Assembly: GCF_028583425.1 (NCBI RefSeq) | Contig: NC_072801.1 | Location: 63,131,766 to 63,195,765, forward strand | Reading direction: 5' to 3' | DNA length: 64,000 nucleotides | DNA from: Eublepharis macularius | Lineage: Eukaryota; Chordata; Lepidosauria; Squamata; Eublepharidae | Shown: positions 57,343 through 64,000 of the stretch, in pieces | How positions within the stretch are numbered: position 1 is the stretch's first letter | Layout of the letters: every line of letters starts with the position of its first letter | Position numbers and translations under genes: made by a program | Notes under the pieces: generated by a model | What the model saw: the letters and a program-made list of their open reading frames with translations, nothing else | Database searches by the model: none | Told to the model about the DNA's origin: nothing

Positions 57343-58365
57343 ATGAAGAAAGCTCCACGGAAAAATCAAGGTGAGCGCTATCGTTTGAAGTTCCAGCGTT
57401 TGCGCCGTGCAGCCAAGGTACTCGTTTATGAGAACGCAGCTCTGTGTGATGAGATTGCCCGGCTTGAGGCAAAATACCTGCGTGTGCGGGAAGAGCGCCG
57501 TTTCCTGCTCGCCCGGTTATTGCAAGCCCAAGCCCTAGCTGACGATGAGTCTCCTGTGCACGCTGCAGTTGCTGTTTCACAGCCCTCCCCAGACGAGCCA
57601 ACTATCCGCAAGCCACGCCGAGAGCGCAAAGGCAAAGAAAATGGTCGAGCATCCAGGCGTAGGGCAGCAACAGAGCCGGGAGTCCGCAGGCTGGTTCCAC
57701 CGCTTCCCTTAGATCCTTCTGGCCGTCCTGTTTTTCCCATTACATTGGGTTCACTGACTGTCTACAGCCTGGGTGAAATTGTCTCTGACCGTCCTGGATT
57801 CCACACAGAGAGTGCCATCTACCCTGTTGGGTACTGCAGCACTAGGATCTTTGCTAGTGCCCGCAGGCCGGTGCGCCGCTGCCTCTATACCTGCCAGATC
57901 AAGGATGGCGGTGCTGGGCCACGCTTTGAAATTGCACCTGAGGATGAGCCAGGTTGTGTTGTTGCTGGCCCCACACCTGACGCCTGTCATGCTCAGCTCC
58001 TGGAAGCTGTGGGTGCAGCACAGCTGGATCCAGCAGGTGCTGAGTTCTTTGGTCTCTCGCACCCAGCCATCCAGCATCTCATCCAGAGCTGTCCAGGGGC
58101 ACGCAAGTGTGCTGGTTACCGCTGGTTCCGCTTTGAGGTGTGCCGCCCAGCAGATGGGCCACCACCCGAGGGGTTACCTTCAGGAAACCCTGGCACCGAT
58201 TACGAGGCTTTCCAGAACCAAGGCTTGGCCGGGCCTGTGGGCTTGGACTTCCCAGCAACCACTCCTTCTCCCCCCAGTGGTAACGGATATGCAGAACTCT
58301 TTCTGCCATGTGCTCCATCTGGGGGGTCCCCCATTCCCCAGAGTCCAGAAAGTGACACTGACTAA
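57343..58365 (+). CDS. TBRG1-like: TBRG1-like protein (FYRN and FYRC domains), intronless coding region
   Basis: An open frame of 340 aa. The N-terminus 'MKKAPRKNQGERYRLKFQRL' followed by a helix 'NAALCDEIARLEAKYLRVREERRFLL' matches TBRG1 (NIAM), a nuclear growth inhibitor linked to ARF, MDM2 and p53. A basic linker (about 86-115) follows. FYRN runs from about 125 to 185, with 'GRPVFPITLGSLTVYSLGEI', 'RPGFHTESAIYPVGYCSTR' and 'CLYTCQIKDGG'. FYRC runs from about 187 to 265, with 'FFGLSHPAIQHLIQSCPG' and 'YRWFRFEV'. Human TBRG1 is about 411 aa and carries roughly 20 more N-terminal residues; its coding region is split by introns. Here the whole protein sits in one exon with high GC at third positions. 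The likely reading is an expressed retrogene or a lineage-specific intronless form. An AATAAA signal lies at 58569-58574. Confidence 0.88.
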   Translation: MKKAPRKNQGERYRLKFQRLRRAAKVLVYENAALCDEIARLEAKYLRVREERRFLLARLLQAQALADDESPVHAAVAVSQPSPDEPTIRKPRRERKGKENGRASRRRAATEPGVRRLVPPLPLDPSGRPVFPITLGSLTVYSLGEIVSDRPGFHTESAIYPVGYCSTRIFASARRPVRRCLYTCQIKDGGAGPRFEIAPEDEPGCVVAGPTPDACHAQLLEAVGAAQLDPAGAEFFGLSHPAIQHLIQSCPGARKCAGYRWFRFEVCRPADGPPPEGLPSGNPGTDYEAFQNQGLAGPVGLDFPATTPSPPSGNGYAELFLPCAPSGGSPIPQSPESDTD

Positions 58366-58568
58366 ATTTTTCCAGATGTGCACCGTGGAGCAGAAGGTAT
58401 CCCCTACTGCCCTTAAACTTTTCTGTGGCTGAAAATTGCATGAACGTCCTAAACTGCTTGTCCTACAATTTGGAGAGTGGCTCACATGGTCTGCAGAGGC
58501 AGATAGTTATAAGATAGTGGTATACCTACTTTAACAGATTCTTGAGACAAATTCTTCAAACATTTATT

Positions 58569-58574
58569 AATAAA
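58569..58574 (+). terminator. Poly(A) signal of the TBRG1-like gene
   Basis: AATAAA about 200 bases after the stop codon. No genomic A-tail follows it. Confidence 0.6.
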
Positions 58575-59844
58575 ATTAACTATAGGGGGGAAACCCCTGG
58601 TGCTTTTACTGTTACCTTTCTGTAAAAATGCTTTGTAAATACATCCCCATGACCTGATACAGATTTGGTATCTTCTTTGAATCTGAGTTAAGCATGGGTA
58701 TTTGCTGATGTGGTCAAGCTTCAGATTTCACAGGAGAATTATGATTTAGGATAGGAAAAAGGTTGTGTAAACTTCCCCTCTGGCTTTACAAATGTCTGTG
58801 TGTAACCATGCGAATGCCAGGAAACTGTGCAGTTTCCCATAGACTCGTAATAGACTCAGAAAAAGAATTGTGTCACCCTGCTTAACCATTCAGCCCCCCC
58901 ACCTCCTGCTCCCATGCTTCAGCATGATTAGTTGGTTTTTCTTTTTTCCAAGCCAGGCCTGAGGCCAGTGTTGGTAAAACCACCAAGGCATGCATGGCTG
59001 TTCTAGGATGCAAGAGGTGACTTGTGAGAGACAAAGAACTGATGGTTACAGGATGGCGTGGCATGGCTGGGCCGTTTTTTGATGTGTTACCATGCTAATG
59101 TGTGGGACGTATATGTTTCAGATTGTCACGAAAGTTCTGAAACTTGTCCAAATACTTTAGAAATTAACATAAGAGGTGCCCTGTTAGATCAGACCAATAG
59201 CCCAACTGATCTAGCTTCATTTCACACAGCAGCCAATCAGATGCCCTGAAGGTCATCATGGCTAGTAGCCATTGGCTAGACCTATCCACCATGAAACATG
59301 TTCTGAACAACTAAATCCCTCTTTTCATTGAAATTATCTACATATAACTTGCCTTTTACTCTTTTCCAGCTGTGGACAAGCCATCATTGGTGTTGCCAAG
59401 GTTGCTTGGAAGCCAGGAATTAGTGGAGGCCCAAAATAATTCAAAAGCTCCCTCCCATGCTCAAATAACTGGGTTTTTCCATGGCTCTTCTCTGTCATTA
59501 GAAAGGGTACAGTCTGCCCTTTTTGTTCCCTAATCCAAACAGCAAATGTTTGTTTGCTGTCAGGAATGCATACAGCTCTTGCCCCAGATAACAGCACTGA
59601 CAGAGACACCTGCTTAGTGACTTTCCACTTCCTATAGAAAGGATTTATTTGGGCTTAGATCCTATGAACCAGTTCTGTGCGCTCTACATTGTCTCTGCTG
59701 TAGAGCATGCTTTTCTTGTGCTAGCAACTCTTGTTTGCATAAGACTGGTGGTTTTCAACGATCATTGTGAAATGGAAGTGCTAGCTAGCGTAAGAGGAAG
59801 CGCACTCCAGAGCAGAGACTATATAGTGTGCACAGAACTTGGAT
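58575..59844. other. Spacer
   Basis: Only the repeat piece at about 59165-59310 ('gccctgttagatcagacc', 'gctagtagccattggc'). Confidence 0.4.
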
Positions 59845-60055
59845 ATTTATACTCTGCTTTTCTCCCCATTGGCAACCCAAAAGCAGCTTACAGCATTATT
59901 CTCTCCTCCATTTTATCCTCACAACCACCACCCTGTGAAATAGATTAGCCTGCGTGATTTGACCAAGGTCACCTAGCAGGCTTCCATAGCAGAGTGGGGA
60001 TTCAAACTTAGTTCTGCCATATCCTAGTCCAACACTGTCAACATTGCACCGTACT
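59845..60055 (-). mobile_element. tRNA-derived SINE (Sauria type), minus orientation
   Basis: T-rich tail 'atatttatactctgctttt', body 'ctcctccattttatcctcac' and B-box complement 'ggggattcaaacttagttc'. Same family as 21.2 and 23.8 kb. Confidence 0.75.
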
Positions 60056-60974
60056 GTGGAAGGGATACATTTGGGGATACGACAGAAGACAAGAGTAGAA
60101 ATCTGCAAAACCTGCCTCCCTAAACATTCTAGTGAATTTGGAAAGCAAAATGGCCTTTCGTTTGAAGGTGGTTCTTTAGAGTGCTCTTGCTCAGATGTAA
60201 GTCCTGAGTATTTCTTTTGAAACGAGAACATTGCCAATATACAAGTCTCCCATTGAAAGCAAAGAGGATTTGTTACACACATATTCACTACCCTGAAAAC
60301 CAAAAATGCCTCTGCATACAAGTTCCAATTACTCCCCTCTTCCAGTTAAGGTGTACCTTCCAAATGCATGCATACATTAATGCTGTCAAAAGCATGTATT
60401 TTGCATGGTCACCAGTCGATCACACAGAGAAATAACATCGGAAGGAAAATTTAAGAAGTGAATGATCCTGTGATGGTTTGGGCAGCGCAGGAAGCAATTC
60501 AACGGTGACACCAATCTCTGGCTCAGGAATACCTTCAGTTCACTGCCATCCTTGAAGCTGTGCTAGGTCATTGGTAAGCTGGAAACGCTGTTAATGTGGC
60601 TGCCGTTGTTGTGCTCTACCAGGGAACACCATAAGTCTCAACCAGAGACTTTTTGGCCTTTCTGGCAGAACTCCCTGTCCTGCCAGGCAGAAGTGCATCG
60701 AATAGGGCCTTGAGCCTGTACCTGACATTCCCCCACCATTCACACTTCATTCCTTGATGCAATTTGTTACATTTGGTGGGCCTGCCTTAAGGTGAAGTAT
60801 GGTACCTGTGAGAGAAACCCAAGGGAGCAAACAGTAACCCTTACCCACTGTTGTAAATTTTAACAGGTAAAAGAGGCAGCCCATATCTGGCATCAAGGAA
60901 AGATCAAACACTCAATTTGTAAATTTTTGGCAAGTCAGAGAGAGGGGGGCGTATTATAAAGATGTGCTCTAATT
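60056..60974. other. Spacer 3' of TACO1
   Basis: No gene seen. The TACO1 3' UTR should lie at the right of this stretch, but a clear poly(A) signal was not found. Confidence 0.4.
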
Positions 60975-63746
60975 TTAGGCAATGTTATCATATACTTGTA
61001 CAACATCCAGACAGTCTCCGAGTGCCTGTAGCAGCTGTGCCGCCCGATCCATCTCTTCATCTGACAGCTGGGTAGTAATAGTCGGGACAAACTCAAGGCT
61101 GGCCGAATGTGAGCAGAGGCCCACTGCATTCAGCTTTTCACGAACTTGCCGCAAGGTAGGCACAGAGCAAATGAACTGGAACAAAACAGGGGAAGGAAGA
61201 AAGAAATTCACCCACAAATCCTTTACAACCTCCAAAACAAACATGGAATCATTGACCGCAGCCGTGAACGTTGTTTAGTTCAGGTCCCTGGGAAGCAGCA
61301 AAGGTTTGGGAGGAAGAAATCCTTGATACCCTGAAAAGGGATCTAGTGGAAACTTGGGGAACAAGGAATCCTGGGCAAGAGAGGAACAGCTTTTTTCTAG
61401 GGGAGAGGAGAAAGAACTGGCAAAAGAGGGAGGAGAGTTCTGCTGCCTCTAGAACAAAATTGTTTTATAAAGAAAATAGGACTACGTGATTGCACTGTTT
61501 ACTGTACGTATTTTCTTGGTTCTACTGCATTTCTTTTCTAATTTATAATTCAGCCTTATTGCATTATTGTATGGGTATGCATGTTTATTGCATCGTTTTA
61601 AAATTTTGTATTCTGCCTTCAGTCTCAGCGAGAAAGGTGGACTATCAAGTGAATAAATATGCACATCTGAAAAATGTATTTATTCTTGTGGGGGGGAGTG
61701 GAAGGGATGAGGCAGCTTAGAAAGAAGGCCCCTTTGGTCCTCTGAGAAAAGGGAGTGGTATTTTAAAGTCAAAGCACAGCTACACTCAACCCCAGCAAAG
61801 CATGCTGCTGCATCTCTATCCCACATCTAACGGTGTCTGATCTCACCTTAAGCATCATTTTCTCATCCTCATCTTCCTCTTCTTGAACATCTTCAGCACC
61901 AGCTTCGATAGCCAGCTCGAGTGCCCGTTCCAAGCTGACAGAATTACCAGACTGGTCCTTCATGTTCACCACAATAATGCCCTTCTTCTCAAAGTTATGC
62001 CGAGCTCCATCAGCAAGGGCTGCTCTGCAGGAAACCCAATAGGATATGAAAATAAATGGGACTGGACCACAAGATCTAGGAACCAGTCTCGAAGAATCAT
62101 TTAATTTTCTTCATCCATTTGATTTTGTCTGCCGTTTGTTCCTTAGGGACCCTCCCTTTAACCTGCAGGAACTCTGCAATATAAGTGAAACTGTGTGTGT
62201 GTGTGACTGGCCTAATGTCAGCCTGGGATCATCGTGGTAGGGTGGGGACTTGAACCCAGAGTTAACTGCATACTTTAGCTACTTCACCACACTGGCCAGA
62301 GTGCTTCCATACATGTTGGATAATGCACTTTAGGGATCATTTGCAATGGAATTTTTCAGTTTTGCACAAGAAAATCCAACTACGACCAATGACTCATGTG
62401 CATTGAAAGTGCATTATCCAACATGTGTAGAAGCAGCCTGGCTCCATCAAATAAGTTCTAGCTATAGGCAAAACTATTACCACAGGAGGAATATGATTTG
62501 CTGAGAGGACTCATTTCCCTAAGAAGACAAAAGTCCCACTTCCACATATCTATACCTTACAAGCTCATGGCACACAATTCTCTCTCTAAACTGCCATTAT
62601 GGCGAGGGGAGGGGTAGATTTCCTATGTTCTCCTACATACCCGCCCAACATGTTTATTCTTGTAGATGTCAGCCTCTCTAGAGAACGTGGACTCTGGTGT
62701 TTTTCTCATGTACTAAAAGTTTCTCCCTTTCCAAAAGAGATCTCCATTCCTAAAGAGATCTCTCAGCGTCAGGAGTCTAGCTACTGTCCTGCTGAGCTGA
62801 GCAAAGGGAAGGATGAAGAAAAAATGGCTAGGAAAAGAGGTTTCATAATGGGGAAATCTCCTGAAATGTTTCCTTCTACTTAGTGAACGTTCGTGGGTTA
62901 TTTTTTAACAACTGTCCGGACTGAGCTCCTGCCCTTTGTGTTTTCTTCTCTCCATTCTGAAATGCCTTTCCTTTCTGTCCTCTTTGCTGTATATTTCTTA
63001 TGAGGCTTGTGGGAAAGTTATGGCTTAGGGTAAGTGAAGCAGTGTCTTGGTCGGCCTCTTGCACACTTCTTAAAAATTACAACATTGGAAAGGAAAATCC
63101 CCCCCTCCCCTTACTACACCATGGAGTCTGATTGCCTTTCTCCAAATATCTACGAATCTCACTTCCAATCTCCTGCTAGTATTCAACTTCTCCAAACTGC
63201 AGTCTCTCCCCTTCTCCAATAGGAAACCAGGAAAAAACCCCAATATTCTCTCTTTTAGTCTAGTGAGCAGCTAGACATGCACACACGAACACATACCTCA
63301 ATCCAAAAGACAACCAGAGAAACTGTGCCTATAAGGATCAAACCAAACATGACCACAGCAGACCAATAAATGACTCTCCAGATGCTTTTAAAAATACAAA
63401 TAACAGCCAAGGTGTAGGTTACAATTCAGATCTGAGTTGTGATGCAGGAAAGGGGGAGGCAAGATATCCCGCCTCCGGGGTGCTATTTTTTTGCAGTCTT
63501 AAACACACACTTCATTCCCAGTTTTAAAAACAGTGGGAGGCCTTCCTTCTCAGCTGTTGCCATTGCTCTCACTTCAGACCTCAGCCAGAGCTAGCCCTCT
63601 GCACACCAGACTAACCCGTATTGGCTCAGAAGCCGTCGAATATCATGGAAAGACCTCTTTGTGTTGTCTGTCAGTATCTCAATAAGAAAGGAGGAGCCGC
63701 CAGGGCCTCGTGCTTCATACAACAGGTAGGAGGATTTAGTTCTATC
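60975..63746 (-). CDS. TACO1: TACO1, last three coding exons (partial, runs off the right edge)
   Basis: Translational activator of cytochrome c oxidase 1, a mitochondrial member of the YebC family that helps ribosomes make COX1. Exons on the minus strand: 63616-63746, 61847-62024 and 60975-61175. Junctions: acceptor ctttgcag|GAT; donor GG|gttagt joined to cctgcag|A (phase 2); donor AAG|gtgaga joined to gttccag|TTC (phase 0). The protein reads '[19 protein letters not shown]', then '[15 protein letters not shown]', '[20 protein letters not shown]', and ends '[15 protein letters not shown]'. These match human TACO1 segments ('LLYEGRGPGGSALLIEAL', '[12 protein letters not shown]', 'VYDNIE'). 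Together they cover YebC domains 2 and 3. The start, targeting peptide and domain 1 lie beyond the window. The donor with gtta is slightly weak. Confidence 0.95.
62210..62300 (-). mobile_element. SINE fragment in the TACO1 intron
   Basis: 'ggacttgaacccagagtta' is a B-box complement, followed by 'gctacttcaccacactggcc'. Only the tRNA-like head remains. Confidence 0.55.
62300..62442. mobile_element. Short fold-back element in the TACO1 intron
   Basis: Inverted arms 'catgttggataatgcacttt' and the complement 'aaagtgcattatccaacatg', with imperfect outer bases (gcttccata against tgtagaagc). About 140 bp. Target duplication unclear. Confidence 0.6.
62443..63615 (-). other. Rest of the TACO1 intron
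   Basis: No exon or nameable repeat seen between the fold-back element and the upstream exon at 63616. Confidence 0.4.
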
Positions 63747-64000
63747 CTGCAAAGAGTAAAAAACAGTATTTTCTTTAGAGGAGCTCAATACGATGCCCGT
63801 CCTTGTGTTCAGGCCTAATCCATATCATCGTTAAGGCTCAGTGCTGGGATTAGATTCAAGTAGTGACTAAGGGAAGACAACTCAAAATGGGGATCATGAG
63901 GCCTGCAAGGAGAGAAGCCAAGAGGGATGGAGGTTGTACTGAGGCAGGGAATTGGCCAAGATGGAGCAAAAAAGGTGGCTGGATCCAACCCATGTTCTGT
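63747..64000 (-). other. TACO1 intron at the right edge
   Basis: Intronic by the exon model. No further coding exon is visible before the window ends. Confidence 0.5.

Noticed and set aside
57773-58432. 219-codon frame overlapping the TBRG1-like gene
   Set aside because: Shadow frame; the FYRN/FYRC frame explains the region.

Overview
The window looks like vertebrate nuclear DNA, most likely from a squamate reptile (lizard or gecko type). Genes are sparse and split by introns. The spacers are full of tRNA-derived SINEs of Sauria type, a 5S-rRNA-derived SINE, many short fold-back DNA transposons and one long tyrosine-recombinase retroelement. The species itself cannot be read from the sequence.

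Layout. 1-3.8 kb: a convergent pair of replication-dependent histone genes, H3.2 on + and linker H1 on -. Each has its own TATA box, CCAAT box(es) and 3' histone stem-loop. 3.8-6.5 kb: spacer with a nested transposon pair. 6.54-12.64 kb: a DIRS-type retroelement that looks whole, with inverted ends and an internal complementary region. 12.6-18.3 kb: transposon-rich spacer. 18.3-19.5 kb: a two-exon gene on - that I read as FAM181-like. 19.9-31.6 kb: SINEs and two CpG-rich palindromic elements. 31.68-32.71 kb: a single-exon urotensin-II-receptor-type GPCR. 32.7-46.6 kb: repeat-rich spacer. 46.6-53.6 kb: a four-exon C2H2 zinc-finger gene on -, read from a 9-nt coding first exon through a KRAB-B-like exon into an array of about 22 fingers. 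56.5-58.6 kb: a TBRG1-like FYRN/FYRC gene whose whole coding region lies in one exon. 61.0-63.75 kb: the last three coding exons of TACO1 on -, running off the right edge.

The genes do not form a pathway. The histones package replicating chromatin, the GPCR acts at the plasma membrane, the zinc-finger and TBRG1-like proteins are probably nuclear, and TACO1 supports mitochondrial translation. Splice joins for the zinc-finger gene, TACO1 and the FAM181-like gene were worked out by hand; phases agree at every junction.

The best leads are the FAM181-like gene, the intronless TBRG1-like gene, and the transposon insertions. The latter include three hAT-type elements with exact 8-bp target duplications, a fold-back element with a 3-bp CTG duplication supported by an empty-site comparison, and nested insertions.
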